This document shows, one piece after another, positions 26,363 through 36,027 of a DNA stretch of 64,000 bases (position 1 is its first letter; the number at the start of each line of letters is the position of its first letter). The translations under genes and the position numbers were made by a program. Source of the DNA: Butyrivibrio sp. MB2005 (lineage in GTDB: Bacteria; Bacillota; Clostridia; Lachnospirales; Lachnospiraceae); the NCBI RefSeq assembly GCF_000424285.1, contig NZ_KE384158.1:74979-138978 (forward strand), read 5' to 3'. A model generated the notes under the pieces. It was not told where the DNA came from. It saw only the letters and a list, made by a program, of their open reading frames with translations, and searched no databases.

Positions 26363-28279
26363 TTATGCCCTCGCATCGAATGACTGCATTGAGATCACAG
26401 GCATTTTACGAACATCGAGCATTTCACTAACTGCCGCATCATCACTGTCGTTATCCATATCTGTATGAAGCATCATCTTAGCTTCCATGTTGTAGCCGCG
26501 TTTATTTAATCTCTCATTCAAAATATCTATATGTGCTTCTATAAGATCAAGAACACCCTCATCTGCCACATAGAAATTGGTCTTAACATTATTGTCCTTC
26601 ATTTTTACATAGACATCCAAAGGCCCAAGGTTATCGAGATCAAGGTGAAGTATCGCACTTACTGTTTCTCCCGGCTGGAATTTGCGTTTGCCGTTGGAGT
26701 ATACATACAGATCTCCGTGTGCATCCTGATCAGCCATCTTAAGAGGGAGCTGTACGTAATTGAACATGTGATTAAGCTCATTCATGAAGTCAATGTTGTT
26801 CATCAGTGAATTGGCGCTCTGAGCAGCCTTAGACTCAGCTCCCAGAGTATTGGTAAGCGTTTCTCCAAGCTGCTTAGCCTGGGCGTTAAGTCTGTTATAA
26901 AGGCTTTCAACATTCTCTTTACTGCTTACATCAGAAGGCTCAAGCATCCACTGATCGCGGATTGCATCCTTCATAAGCTTATTATATTCATTGCTGCCAA
27001 AGAGCTTCTGAAAAGCATTTGCCGTAGCATCATTGGTGTTTTCACTACCGGAATAAGCTTTTGCAAGCTCCTTCATAAGCGCCGCTTCATCAATTTCTGC
27101 TGCGCCCTGGCCACCTGCCTGGGCTACAAGCTTCATCATCTCAGGGCCTGCGAACTTGGTCTCTGTCTGTATATTTTTAACAAGATTAGCGAAATCATTA
27201 CTAAGTGTAACGGTTTTGGGATTTACCTCTGCCTGCTGTGCTTTACCGGCATCAGACTGATTCTGCACAGCTTTGCCCTGGCCGGCATCCTGCTCTTCTT
27301 CAGCTAGTTCTTCAAGGGATCCAAGAACAGAATTGGTGCCGGGATTTTTCTCCTGAACCTGCTGAGTTTCTGAGGATATTTCTCCCTGCAATGCACCATT
27401 TTTAGCAGTCTCTGCATTTGCCACAGTTTCGGCGTTTTCTTCTGCTTCAGGATTAAGTAAAAGCTCTGCACTCTCAGGATTTACAGCATTACCACCTGAC
27501 GGATTCTGAGCAGACTCCATGGCGTTTGCAGCACCCTGGGCCTTTGCTCCATCTGCAGCTGCGGCGGCATTTTCCATTTGCTCCATGCCATCCGAAATCA
27601 TTTTCAGAATATCGCCATAAAGTTTATTTGCTGATTCGCCGTCCCCTTTTTGTACAAGCTCATTAAAAGCTGAAGGCAGCTCATCCATAATGGAGTCCAT
27701 GGTCTCCACTACCTGATGCTCATAATTCTTGTAGCTCTCAAATTGCTGAATATTCTGATCATTAACGGGGATATTCAGAGCCTTCATCTGTACCAAAGAT
27801 GATACCGGTGTGTCTGGATTGGAAGCTATGAGGTGGTTCATGGAAATGACGGAATCCTTATCAATGGACATTCCGTTCTCCATCATGGTCTTAACCATCT
27901 CAAGATTGCTTTCCGTAGGCTCAAGCCCTGCAGCGGTCAAAGCTTTAAGCGCTGTAGGATCTATAGAAGTATTTTCATATAAAGGAGTCAGAGTGATCTG
28001 ACTGTTAGATGTCCCTCTTACTTCAAAGGAGACATACTGTCCCTCTTTCAGAGACATGCCTTCCTGAAGCTTGGCACTTATGACTGAATCGTCACCCAGC
28101 CTGATTTGGGCATTTTTAGTACCGCCCTCGTCTGTGAGAGATATGATCTTGCCATTTATCCTCTCACCTGTTTCCAGCGAGCGCGCCGATGTCTGCTCTC
28201 TTGACGCATTTTGATTAACTATTCTTCCATCAACCTGCACCAGAGGCCTATTTGAAGTTAATCCACTGACATTGCTCAT
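26363..28279 (-). CDS. FliK-like flagellar hook-length control protein (YlqG-type)
   Basis: A 638-residue protein with the usual hook-length-control build: a long, low-complexity Gln/Glu/Ala/Asn-rich middle (about residues 210-360) and a C-terminal FliK-type domain with LHLDLDNLGPLDVYVKMKDN and NLIEAH-like LIEAHIDILNERLNKRGYN. The N-terminus (residues 40-105) has an OB-like stretch, GERINGKIISLTDEGG. It sits next to ylqH, which encodes the matching part of the export switch, and after rnhB as in B. subtilis. Its exact job relative to a classical FliK elsewhere in the genome is unknown. Confidence 0.8.
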   Translation of the reverse strand: MSNVSGLTSNRPLVQVDGRIVNQNASREQTSARSLETGERINGKIISLTDEGGTKNAQIRLGDDSVISAKLQEGMSLKEGQYVSFEVRGTSNSQITLTPLYENTSIDPTALKALTAAGLEPTESNLEMVKTMMENGMSIDKDSVISMNHLIASNPDTPVSSLVQMKALNIPVNDQNIQQFESYKNYEHQVVETMDSIMDELPSAFNELVQKGDGESANKLYGDILKMISDGMEQMENAAAAADGAKAQGAANAMESAQNPSGGNAVNPESAELLLNPEAEENAETVANAETAKNGALQGEISSETQQVQEKNPGTNSVLGSLEELAEEEQDAGQGKAVQNQSDAGKAQQAEVNPKTVTLSNDFANLVKNIQTETKFAGPEMMKLVAQAGGQGAAEIDEAALMKELAKAYSGSENTNDATANAFQKLFGSNEYNKLMKDAIRDQWMLEPSDVSSKENVESLYNRLNAQAKQLGETLTNTLGAESKAAQSANSLMNNIDFMNELNHMFNYVQLPLKMADQDAHGDLYVYSNGKRKFQPGETVSAILHLDLDNLGPLDVYVKMKDNNVKTNFYVADEGVLDLIEAHIDILNERLNKRGYNMEAKMMLHTDMDNDSDDAAVSEMLDVRKMPVISMQSFDARA

Positions 28280-28302
28280 TCAGGCTCTCTTTCGTAGTCT
28301 TG

Positions 28303-29067
28303 TTAGATAAAGTTCTTTATAAAGCTTCTTCTGTGAATAGGACAGGGTCCGATTTCCTTTAAGGCTTTTATGTGTGCCTCAGCTCCATAGCCTTTATTGG
28401 AGGCAAAACCATAACCGGGATATTGTCTGTCATATTCTTCCATAAGGTGGTCCCTTGTAACCTTGGCAACGATACTTGCTGCTGCAATGGAAACACTTTT
28501 AGCATCACCCTTGATGATTGATTCCTGTTTGTAATCTTCAAGCTGAGGAACATGTACAGCATCAAGAAGTAGTAACTCAGGTTTTACCGTAAGCTCGGAT
28601 ACAGCCTTAGCCATAGCCTCATAGGTAGCCTGCAGGATATTTATCTCATCAATTCTCTCATGGGTGGAAAAACCTATGCCAACAGATACAGCTTTCTCCA
28701 TAATCTCAGAGTAAAGCTCTTCTCTCTTTTTTTCGGATAATTTCTTAGAATCGTTAATATATAAGATCTTACAATCTTTGGGAAGTACAACAGCTGCTGC
28801 GTACACAGGTCCTGCCAAAGGTCCTCTTCCAACTTCATCAATGCCGCAGATAAACTGAAGATCCGGATGCGCATTCTCAAATTCACGCATCTTCTCTAAT
28901 CTAGCCAGTTCAGCCTGAACAGCTGCTATTTTTTTATTAGCGGATTCTATCAGGTTCTTAACACCCTGACGCTCATCATCACTATATTTCTCAATAAAAG
29001 AACGATAGGCATCAATCTCACCAATCGATGCCAGTTCTTTTTTAATCTCTGCTATTTGAATAGCCAT
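28303..29067 (-). CDS. rnhB: ribonuclease HII
   Basis: Cuts RNA in RNA-DNA hybrids and removes misincorporated ribonucleotides. The 254 residues include the catalytic Asp-Glu in ICGIDEVGRGPLAGPVYAAA (near residue 75), DSKKLSEKKRE near 107, and the later acidic sites in LLLDAVHVP and SIVAKVTRDHLM. A 60-residue N-terminal extension precedes the catalytic domain, typical of Firmicute RnhB. It lies 19 bp after the second lepB. Confidence 0.96.
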   Translation of the reverse strand: MAIQIAEIKKELASIGEIDAYRSFIEKYSDDERQGVKNLIESANKKIAAVQAELARLEKMREFENAHPDLQFICGIDEVGRGPLAGPVYAAAVVLPKDCKILYINDSKKLSEKKREELYSEIMEKAVSVGIGFSTHERIDEINILQATYEAMAKAVSELTVKPELLLLDAVHVPQLEDYKQESIIKGDAKSVSIAAASIVAKVTRDHLMEEYDRQYPGYGFASNKGYGAEAHIKALKEIGPCPIHRRSFIKNFI

Positions 29068-29086
29068 AATCTCATCCTGTAATAAT

Positions 29087-29644
29087 TTATTTTTGTTTTT
29101 CGTCTATAAAACCAAATGAGGAGAACGGAAATACTCTTATAAAGGTTCTTCCGATGATATCTTCTCTCTTGATATTACCTACAGCCGGTTCTCTGGAATC
29201 AAAGCTGTAGTTTCGGTTATCACCCATTACAAAGTATTCATCTTCCCCCAGTGTCACAGGCTCAGCTGCTCTTCCGGGGTCTTTTATAACCTCTGCACCG
29301 TAGGATTCCTCAAGAAGTTCGCCGTTGATATAAATATTGCCATCATAATCGATCTGAACTGTCTCGCCGGGAAGTCCGATAATTCTCTTGATAAAATAAC
29401 TCTCAGGATCTCCTGCATAAGGGAAAATAATAATATCAAATCTCTTGGGATCACTGAATCTGTAAGTAAGCTTATCAGCTATGAGCGCATCTCCGTCATG
29501 AAGGGTGTACATCATAGATTCACCGTCAACATCAGTTCTCTGAGCTACAAATTTCATAAACAGCATAGTCAGCAAAACAATGACTACTACTGTTAATATT
29601 GTACTTCCGGCACTTTTTAAAAATTCTTTAGTTCTTGCTCCCAT
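29087..29644 (-). CDS. lepB: signal peptidase I (second copy)
   Basis: Membrane serine protease that removes signal peptides from exported proteins. The 185 residues contain an N-terminal anchor (TILTVVVIVLLTMLFMKFV), the catalytic Ser in DGESMMYTL, the catalytic Lys in YFIKRIIGLPGETV and the C-terminal box GDNRNYSFDSR. Its ATG follows the rbgA stop directly. The copy at 30533-31126 is clearly diverged, so the two are separate paralogs rather than a recent duplication. Confidence 0.95.
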   Translation of the reverse strand: MGARTKEFLKSAGSTILTVVVIVLLTMLFMKFVAQRTDVDGESMMYTLHDGDALIADKLTYRFSDPKRFDIIIFPYAGDPESYFIKRIIGLPGETVQIDYDGNIYINGELLEESYGAEVIKDPGRAAEPVTLGEDEYFVMGDNRNYSFDSREPAVGNIKREDIIGRTFIRVFPFSSFGFIDEKQK

Positions 29645-30520
29645 TTATGGTCTCTCCAATGATATTTTTCCAAGTCTTCCGTTTCTGAAATCATCCAGAA
29701 GCAGTGCACTTGCTCTATCTATATCAGGCTTTCCTCCCTGCTTTATCAGCTTCCTGTTCTGCGCTATGGCAGTCAGAATAGATGACTCGGGAGTCTCGTA
29801 CTGATCCTCTTCATAGAGAAGCTTTTGCTGCTCAGTTACCTGATACTTCTCAGTTATGGTCTGAGGATACCATTTTTCAAGCTTCCTAATGAGCTCAACT
29901 GCAAGCTCATTCTTATCAAGATTCTCATCATTCATGGAACCGATAAGCGCAAGGTTAAGTCCTACTACCTCATCCTCAAACTTAGGCCACAAGACACCGG
30001 GAGTATCAAGAAGCTGCAAATTCTTACCGAGCATTATCCACTGTTTACCCTTGGTAACACCGGGTTTATTTCCGGTCTTGGCTGCAGCTTTGCCTGAGAT
30101 CTTATTGATAAAGGTACTCTTACCAACATTGGGTATACCAGCGACCATAGCTCTAATGGGTCTGTTGACGATACCTCTTTTTTTATCTCTCTCAATCTTC
30201 TCTCGGCAGCTCTCTGTTACCTGATCAAGTACCTGTCTGACACGGCCGTTTTCTTTGGAATTCATCTCCATTACACGGATACCCTGATCTTCAAAGTACT
30301 TAACCCATTCCTTATTGACTTCCGGATCTGCAAGATCGCACTTATTAAGTATTACAAGTCTTGATTTGTTCTGACCAAGCTTATCAATATCAGGATTCCT
30401 GCCTGCCATTGGAATTCTGGCATCAGTCAGTTCAATGATGACATCAACAAGGCCGATGTTCTCCTGCATCATTCGCATAGCCTTGGTCATATGTCCCGGA
30501 TACCATTGATAATTATTCAT
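29645..30520 (-). CDS. rbgA: ribosome biogenesis GTPase RbgA (YlqF)
   Basis: Circularly permuted GTPase required for late 50S assembly. G motifs occur in the permuted order: NKCDLAD (G4) near residue 59, GIPNVGKSTFIN (G1) near 130, DTPGVLW (G3) near 176. The N-terminus WYPGHMTKAMR is typical. At 291 residues it has the usual length. It lies between two lepB genes and upstream of rnhB, matching the lepB-ylqF-rnhB order of Bacillus. Confidence 0.96.
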   Translation of the reverse strand: MNNYQWYPGHMTKAMRMMQENIGLVDVIIELTDARIPMAGRNPDIDKLGQNKSRLVILNKCDLADPEVNKEWVKYFEDQGIRVMEMNSKENGRVRQVLDQVTESCREKIERDKKRGIVNRPIRAMVAGIPNVGKSTFINKISGKAAAKTGNKPGVTKGKQWIMLGKNLQLLDTPGVLWPKFEDEVVGLNLALIGSMNDENLDKNELAVELIRKLEKWYPQTITEKYQVTEQQKLLYEEDQYETPESSILTAIAQNRKLIKQGGKPDIDRASALLLDDFRNGRLGKISLERP

Positions 30521-30532
30521 CTAAATCTTCCT

Positions 30533-31126
30533 TTAATTCACAAAGCCGCCCTTGCCTTCGCTTTTACCATAGCAAAACCAGGCTTTTCCGGCTATCATGG
30601 ACTGCTTAACTACACCGATATTGGCACTTCTGCTGTCCTCACTGCTGTTTCTGTTATCTCCAAGCACAAAGAACTCGCCATTATCAAGCTTAATTTCGTT
30701 TTCAGCAATTCCTGCTTCTTTCATTTTATCATATTCGTGGTCATCATTACTCACTACTTCGCCATTAACCACAAGATTACCGTCTGTGATCTTCACGGTC
30801 TCGCCGGGGACAGCCACAACTCTCTTGATATAGTAGTGAGATTTCTCATTACCGTTTGGCAAAAAAACTATTACATCATCTTTTTTCGGCGCAAAAAATT
30901 TAAATATAACTCTGTCCACAAGAACGCTCTGGCTGTTGAATAGAGAAGGCTCCATGGAATCACCAATAACTCTTACTCTTTTACCAAAAGCCATAACCAG
31001 CAGCAAAGCAATAAATACCGCAAATACTGTATAAAATCCCCATGAAAAGATCTCCCTAAGGAGCTCAGGGGTAACTATTTTTTTCTTCTCATGAAAAAGT
31101 GAATGATATTTCTTTCGTCTAAACAT
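30533..31126 (-). CDS. lepB: signal peptidase I (first copy)
   Basis: Type I signal peptidase, 197 residues. A cytoplasmic basic segment is followed by one anchor (GFYTVFAVFIALLLVMAFG), catalytic Ser in GDSMEPSL, catalytic Lys in YYIKRVVAVPGETV, and the box GDNRNSSEDSR. It starts the group lepB-rbgA-lepB-rnhB and lies 12 bp before rbgA. Two peptidases would suit the many secreted proteins encoded in this window. Confidence 0.95.
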   Translation of the reverse strand: MFRRKKYHSLFHEKKKIVTPELLREIFSWGFYTVFAVFIALLLVMAFGKRVRVIGDSMEPSLFNSQSVLVDRVIFKFFAPKKDDVIVFLPNGNEKSHYYIKRVVAVPGETVKITDGNLVVNGEVVSNDDHEYDKMKEAGIAENEIKLDNGEFFVLGDNRNSSEDSRSANIGVVKQSMIAGKAWFCYGKSEGKGGFVN

Positions 31127-31156
31127 CGCATTTTCCTATCAAAGATATGGAGTTCT

Positions 31157-31222
31157 TATCTTATAGAAATTCCGAAGCTATAAGATAAAAAAAGGCAGAT
31201 ACTATAATAGTAACTGCCTTTT
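31157..31222 (-). terminator. rplS terminator followed by a second stem in the lepB leader
   Basis: AAAAGGCAG (31190-31198) and CTGCCTTTT (31214-31222) form a stem with Ts following on the minus strand, ending rplS. Next to it TATCTTATAG and CTATAAGATA (31157-31187) form a perfect 10-bp stem in front of the first lepB. Confidence 0.75.
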
Positions 31223-31234
31223 CGTGGAATGTTC

Positions 31235-31582
31235 TTAGCGAACCTTTTCCTTGACCTTTGCCTTCTTACCTGTGAGGCCTTTAAGGTAGTTAAGCTTAGC
31301 TCTTCTAACCTTACCCATTCTCACAACCTCAACCTTCTCAATGAGAGGTGAGTGAAGGGGCCATGTCTTCTCAACGCCTACACCGTTAGAAATTTTACGA
31401 ACTGTAAATGTGCAACGGTTGCTTCCGCCCTGAATCTTCTTAACAGTTCCTTCGAAAACCTGTACTCTTTCACGGTTTCCTTCTTTGATCTTGTTGTGAA
31501 CACGAACTGTATCACCTGTGTTGAACTCAGGAGCCTGTGCGTTCAGCTGTTCCTTCTCGATCTCTGCAATGATTGTATTCAT
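31235..31582 (-). CDS. rplS: 50S ribosomal protein L19
   Basis: Ribosomal protein L19, 115 residues, full length. It shows the usual [54 protein letters not shown] and [18 protein letters not shown] blocks. It has its own strong promoter and terminator, so it can be expressed apart from the upstream rpsP-trmD-rimM-udp genes. Confidence 0.98.
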   Translation of the reverse strand: MNTIIAEIEKEQLNAQAPEFNTGDTVRVHNKIKEGNRERVQVFEGTVKKIQGGSNRCTFTVRKISNGVGVEKTWPLHSPLIEKVEVVRMGKVRRAKLNYLKGLTGKKAKVKEKVR

Positions 31583-31663
31583 TTGCTTTCTCCTATACTA
31601 TATAAATGGACGTTCTTAAATATTGTTACATACCAGAGGACCGTCATTTTCGCAACATACAAG

Positions 31664-31693
31664 ATGATAACATATATCTTCCTGCCGCGTCAA
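31664..31693 (-). promoter_or_regulatory. rplS promoter
   Basis: TTGACG (plus 31688-31693), 18 bp, TATCAT (plus 31664-31669) on the minus strand. A short stem AAAAACG/CGTTTTT upstream of it (plus about 31717-31731) may end the udp transcript. Confidence 0.6.
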
Positions 31694-31742
31694 GGTTTTT
31701 TACTTTATTTATCCCTAAAAACGCCGTTTTTAATACGAAATT

Positions 31743-32525
31743 TTACTTATTTTTCTTATCCTCAGCAATAAGCTTCCTGATGGCAAGGATTGCTGTTCTT
31801 ATAGCGCTGTCTGTATCATGGGCCTGGGGATTATCAAGCCCTGCTTTTGCTCTCTCCTGATTGGCTACAGTGAGCATTACTGCGCCGCATCTGGCTCTGA
31901 GCCACTGGCCTACGATGAACAGTGCAGCAGATTCCATCTCTGATCCAAGACAGCCGCATCTTTTCCAAGCTTCCCATTTATTCTCAAGCTCATAGAAAAC
32001 AGGCTTTGTCTCAGGCTCGTGCTGTCCATAGAAAGCATCCTTACACTGAACCACACCTACGTGATGCCTAAGTCCCAGCTCTTCTGCAGCTCTCTTAAGA
32101 GCATCAGTAATCTCAAAGGTTGCAACAGCAGGATATTCAATAGGCGCATACTCTTTTGAAGTGCCCTCGGCTCTAACAGCACCGTTAACCACAATAAGAT
32201 CTCCGCCCATTACATCAAGCTGCATTCCGCCGCAGGTACCAACTCTGATAAAGGTATCTGCTCCGATTTTATGGAGTTCTTCCACAGCGATGGATGCAGA
32301 AGCACCGCCAATACCTGTAGAAACAACACTGACCTTCTCGCCATCAAGATAGCCAGTGTAGGTATTGTACTCTCTGTTATAAGCAACCTGCTTGGCATCA
32401 TCAAAATATGCAGCGATTTTCTCGCAGCGTCCGGGATCTCCGGGAAGGATCACGTAACGTCCCACATCTCCTTCTTTTAAATGAATATGATACTGATAAC
32501 CGGCACCTTCTGTGTAATCAACCAT
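31743..32525 (-). CDS. udp: uridine phosphorylase
   Basis: Nucleoside phosphorylase (260 residues) of the NP-I family, splitting uridine into uracil and ribose 1-phosphate in pyrimidine salvage. The phosphate-binding start [17 protein letters not shown], the loop [17 protein letters not shown] and the [11 protein letters not shown] stretch point to uridine rather than purine phosphorylase. ACAGGAGG precedes the ATG. It is unusual in that it sits between rimM and rplS, inside an otherwise ribosomal cluster. Confidence 0.9.
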   Translation of the reverse strand: MVDYTEGAGYQYHIHLKEGDVGRYVILPGDPGRCEKIAAYFDDAKQVAYNREYNTYTGYLDGEKVSVVSTGIGGASASIAVEELHKIGADTFIRVGTCGGMQLDVMGGDLIVVNGAVRAEGTSKEYAPIEYPAVATFEITDALKRAAEELGLRHHVGVVQCKDAFYGQHEPETKPVFYELENKWEAWKRCGCLGSEMESAALFIVGQWLRARCGAVMLTVANQERAKAGLDNPQAHDTDSAIRTAILAIRKLIAEDKKNK

Positions 32526-32581
32526 AGCTTTTCCTCCTGTAAAATGACATCTTATCGCGACCTAAGTTACGATAGCCTGTA

Positions 32582-33115
32582 TTAGTCAAATAATCCGTCC
32601 ATAATATGAATGGTCATTACTTTATTTTCTATATCAATATTTTTAACACACTCTTTGATTCCCGGGATCATAACAGTGTCATCCCCTTCTGAAACCGCAG
32701 CTGCATCAGCCTTTTTCATCTCATATACATCATTGGCTCCTGTCTGGATAACTCTGATAATTGTTCCAAGTTCATTCCCATCTTCGTCAACCACCTTCAT
32801 GCCTTCAAGATCTGCAAGGTAGTATTCACCGGGCTCAAGCTTTATGGCATCCTCTCTGCTTACGATAAGCTCTTTGCTTCTAAAGCGCTCCACCTCGGAA
32901 ATATCGTTAAATTCCTTGAACTTAACGATAACGAATTTATTACCAAATCGAACCTTCTCGATATTAAGTTCTTTTTTACCCTCACGGCCTGTATCAAGAA
33001 TTACCTTCTTAAGCTTCTTAAATCTCTGGGGATCATCCGTTGTAGGAAAAACATTAACTTCTCCCTTAAGACCATGAGTAGATGCTATAACACCAACAAC
33101 AAAATATTCTGTCAA
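32582..33115 (-). CDS. rimM: 16S rRNA processing protein RimM
   Basis: 30S maturation factor that binds ribosomal protein S19. The N-terminal domain starts TEYFVVGVIASTHGLKGEVN and the PRC-barrel part includes GEYYLADLEGMKVVDEDGN. The frame can be carried to an ATG at 33151, but AGGAG lies 7-9 nt before a TTG at 33115 and family members start right there, so I choose TTG (178 residues). It follows trmD by about 50 bp; many Firmicutes have the reverse order rimM-trmD. Confidence 0.93.
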   Translation of the reverse strand: MTEYFVVGVIASTHGLKGEVNVFPTTDDPQRFKKLKKVILDTGREGKKELNIEKVRFGNKFVIVKFKEFNDISEVERFRSKELIVSREDAIKLEPGEYYLADLEGMKVVDEDGNELGTIIRVIQTGANDVYEMKKADAAAVSEGDDTVMIPGIKECVKNIDIENKVMTIHIMDGLFD

Positions 33116-33167
33116 ATTATCGCTCCTATGCTCGTATTTATGTAAAAACACACTGTTACAATATAAA

Positions 33168-33953
33168 TTAATTTTCTTCCGCTTCTGCTATTCTGTCAAG
33201 AATCTTCCGTCTCTTCTTTAGACTTTTTGGAGTGAATTCATCGGGATGTGTCTCCACGTATTTATCGTATAATTCAGGGCGTCTCTCTTTAGTTCTTTCA
33301 AGAGATTTCTCAAAACGCCATACGTCAACATTGGCATGGTTACCTGACAAAAGCACAGCAGGAACCTTTTTATCCATCCATACTTCAGGTCTTGAATACT
33401 GAGGATATTCCAAAAGTCCGTCATCAAATGATTCTGTCTGAGCTGACTCTTCGTTATTCAAAACTCCGGGAACAAGCCTTGATATGGCATCTATCATAAC
33501 CATCGCCGGAAGCTCACCGCCTGTCAGCACATAATCACCGATTGAAACATAATCAGTAACAATCTCTTCTAAGACTCTCTCATCTATACCTTCATAATGT
33601 CCGCATAAAAAGATGATATTCTCTGAACCTGAAAACTCTCTTACCATGTTCTGATTAAAGACACTTCCCTGCGGTGTTACGTATACAACTCTTACCTCAG
33701 CATCAGGATCCTTCTCTTTTATATGCTTCATTATGTCCTGATAGCAGCTGTAAATAGGCTGCGCCTGCATAAGCATTCCGGCACCGCCTCCGTAGGTGTA
33801 ATCGTCCACCTTATTATGTTTATTATCAGCATAATCCCTGATATTGTAGGCCTCCACATGGATATAGCCATTATCAATGCCTCTGGCGATTATGCTGGTC
33901 TTTAGTCCCGAAAGAACCATCTCGGGAAAAAGTGTCATAATATAAAAATTCAT
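33168..33953 (-). CDS. trmD: tRNA (guanine37-N1)-methyltransferase
   Basis: SPOUT-family enzyme that methylates G37 of tRNAs reading CNN codons to prevent frameshifting. The 261 residues contain MNFYIMTLFPEMV at the start, the trefoil-knot motifs FLCGHYEGIDERV and SIGDYVLTGGELPAMVMIDA, and EYPQYSRPEVW. Its 3' neighbour is rimM and 5' neighbour is the KH gene. Confidence 0.97.
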   Translation of the reverse strand: MNFYIMTLFPEMVLSGLKTSIIARGIDNGYIHVEAYNIRDYADNKHNKVDDYTYGGGAGMLMQAQPIYSCYQDIMKHIKEKDPDAEVRVVYVTPQGSVFNQNMVREFSGSENIIFLCGHYEGIDERVLEEIVTDYVSIGDYVLTGGELPAMVMIDAISRLVPGVLNNEESAQTESFDDGLLEYPQYSRPEVWMDKKVPAVLLSGNHANVDVWRFEKSLERTKERRPELYDKYVETHPDEFTPKSLKKRRKILDRIAEAEEN

Positions 33954-34039
33954 TAAAAACCTCTTTTAATTTAAATCAGCCGAATAAAGCACAAACTTTA
34001 TCCGGCTGTAAGTATTATCGGTTTCTGTCCAATTGATAA

Positions 34040-34270
34040 TCAATCAACTATCTCGACATCAACTTTAAGATTCTCTCTGGTAGATGCTGCCTTAACAACA
34101 GAGCGGATGGCCTTTGCAATCCTTCCCTGTCTGCCGATAACTTTACCCATATCAGAGGGTGCAACATGCAGCTCTAAAATGATGTTTCGGCCATCTTTTT
34201 TCTCGTTTACAACAACCTCATCCGGATTGTCAACCAGAGACTTTGCAATTACTTCTACCAATTCTTTCAT
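34040..34270 (-). CDS. khpA: KH domain RNA-binding protein (YlqC/KhpA)
   Basis: A 76-residue single-KH protein with the GxxG loop in VIGRQGRIAKAIRSVV. In other Firmicutes KhpA works with KhpB as an RNA chaperone linked to cell elongation and division. It lies between rpsP and trmD, the conserved position. ATTTT-GGGG-like ribosome site precedes the ATG. Confidence 0.95.
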   Translation of the reverse strand: MKELVEVIAKSLVDNPDEVVVNEKKDGRNIILELHVAPSDMGKVIGRQGRIAKAIRSVVKAASTRENLKVDVEIVD

Positions 34271-34320
34271 GAATTTTCCCCTAGTTTTATTATACTAAGC
34301 TAAAAAGTCTCGTCCGGTAA

Positions 34321-34563
34321 TTATTTAATACCAGCCTGCTTGAAGATCTTCTTAACTACGTCTGTAGGCTGAGCACCGTTGCTGAGCCACTTCTTAGCGA
34401 GCTCCTCGTTAACCTTGCATGTGCTGGGATCTGTGTTAGGATCGTAAGTTCCGATCTCCTCGATGAACTTGCCGCTTACAGGGAACTTAGAATCAGAAAC
34501 AACGATACGATAAAAAGGAACCTTCTTTTTACCAATTCTCTTAAGTCTAATTTTTACTGCCAT
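34321..34563 (-). CDS. rpsP: 30S ribosomal protein S16
   Basis: Ribosomal protein S16, 80 residues, full length, with [20 protein letters not shown] at the start and [12 protein letters not shown] in the middle. GGAGGAT lies before the ATG. It follows ffh by about 80 bp. Confidence 0.98.
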   Translation of the reverse strand: MAVKIRLKRIGKKKVPFYRIVVSDSKFPVSGKFIEEIGTYDPNTDPSTCKVNEELAKKWLSNGAQPTDVVKKIFKQAGIK

Positions 34564-34644
34564 TTTTAATAATCCTCCATATAAAAAATAAATAAAATGT
34601 AGTAGCTATATGTAAAATTCGGATGGTGTTACCGAACTCTCATA

Positions 34645-36024
34645 TCAAAAGAATTTACCAAAACCGCCTTTTCCCATTCCGGGGAAACCGCCGCCGAAGC
34701 CTCGTCTGCCCTTCTTGCCCATCATACCGGGCATCTGCTTCATCATCTTCTGCATCTGGTCAAACTGTTTGATAAAGCGGTTTACATCAGCGATGTCATT
34801 ACCTGAACCCTTAGCTATTCTGTACTTCCTCTGAGGATTCATAAGCTTGGGATTACGTCTCTCTTCAGGTGTCATTGAAAGCACAATCGCTTCCATCTTA
34901 GCCAGCTGTTTCTCATCGGGAAGGCTGTCATCGCTTATCTTACCCATTCCGGGAAGCATACCCATGATGGCTCCGAGGCCGCCCATGTTGCGCATCTGCT
35001 TCATTGATTCAAGATACATCTCGAAATCAATCTTGCCCTTCTTCATCTTGGAAGCCATCTCGCGTTCTTTCTGTTCATCCATCTCGCGATTAGCTTCAAC
35101 AGCTTTATCTATAAGACTGAGCACATCGCCCATTCCAAGTATACGGCTCGCCATTCTGTCGGGATAGAAAGGCTCAAGATCTGAGAGCTTCTCACCCATA
35201 CCAACGTATAAAATAGGCTTACCTGTAACCTGTCTTGCTGATAAGGCAGCACCACCTCTGGTGTCACCGTCCATCTTACTGAGGACGATACCATCAACGC
35301 CTATTCGGTCGTTGAACTGAACTGCCACATCTACCGCCGCCTGACCGGTCATTGCATCAACTACAAGAAGTGATTGATGAACCGTAACGGCATTCTTAAT
35401 ATTGATAAGCTCCTGCATCATGTCTTCATCAATCTGAAGACGTCCTGCAGTATCGAGAATAACTACGTTCTCGTTATTCTTCTCGGCATGCTCAATGGCT
35501 GCCTTAGCGATATCAACGGGATTAACATCTGTTCCCATTGAGAAGAAATCAACTTCCTGCTTTTTAGCATTTATCTCTAACTGGTCGATAGCCGCAGGTC
35601 TGTAAATATCGCAGGCTACCAGCAGGGGCTTTTTGCCCTTAAGCTTGACCTTTCCTGCAATCTTGGCTGCAGTAGTGGTCTTACCTGTACCCTGAAGACC
35701 ACACATCATAATGACTGTGATGCTCTTGCCGGGCTGGAACTGAATCTCTGTAATCTCAGAGCCCATAAGCTCTGTCAGTTCCTCGTTAACTATTTTAATA
35801 ACCATCTGCGCAGGATTAAGACCATTAAGCACATCTTCACCGATTGCTCTCTCCTGCACTTTATTTACAAAGTATTTAACAACGCGGAAGTTTACATCGG
35901 CTTCAAGTAGCGCCATCTTAACTTCCTTCATGGCTACCTTTACATCTTCCTCAGTAAGCTTACCTTTGCCGCGGAGATTCTTAAATACGTTTTGTAACTT
36001 ATCTGATAAACTCTCAAAAGCCAT
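34645..36024 (-). CDS. ffh: signal recognition particle protein Ffh
   Basis: SRP54 GTPase that, with the 4.5S/6S RNA (not in this window), targets ribosomes making membrane or secreted proteins. The 459 residues have an N domain, then GLQGTGKTTTAAKIA, DTAGRLQ and SKMDGDTRGG of the G domain, and a Met-rich M domain from about residue 300 (MKQMRNMGGLGAIMGMLPGM). The C-terminus is Gly/Phe-rich. It lies 3 bp after ylxM, its usual partner; its receptor FtsY is encoded at 42995-43909. Confidence 0.98.
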   Translation of the reverse strand: MAFESLSDKLQNVFKNLRGKGKLTEEDVKVAMKEVKMALLEADVNFRVVKYFVNKVQERAIGEDVLNGLNPAQMVIKIVNEELTELMGSEITEIQFQPGKSITVIMMCGLQGTGKTTTAAKIAGKVKLKGKKPLLVACDIYRPAAIDQLEINAKKQEVDFFSMGTDVNPVDIAKAAIEHAEKNNENVVILDTAGRLQIDEDMMQELINIKNAVTVHQSLLVVDAMTGQAAVDVAVQFNDRIGVDGIVLSKMDGDTRGGAALSARQVTGKPILYVGMGEKLSDLEPFYPDRMASRILGMGDVLSLIDKAVEANREMDEQKEREMASKMKKGKIDFEMYLESMKQMRNMGGLGAIMGMLPGMGKISDDSLPDEKQLAKMEAIVLSMTPEERRNPKLMNPQRKYRIAKGSGNDIADVNRFIKQFDQMQKMMKQMPGMMGKKGRRGFGGGFPGMGKGGFGKFF

Positions 36025-36027
36025 ATA

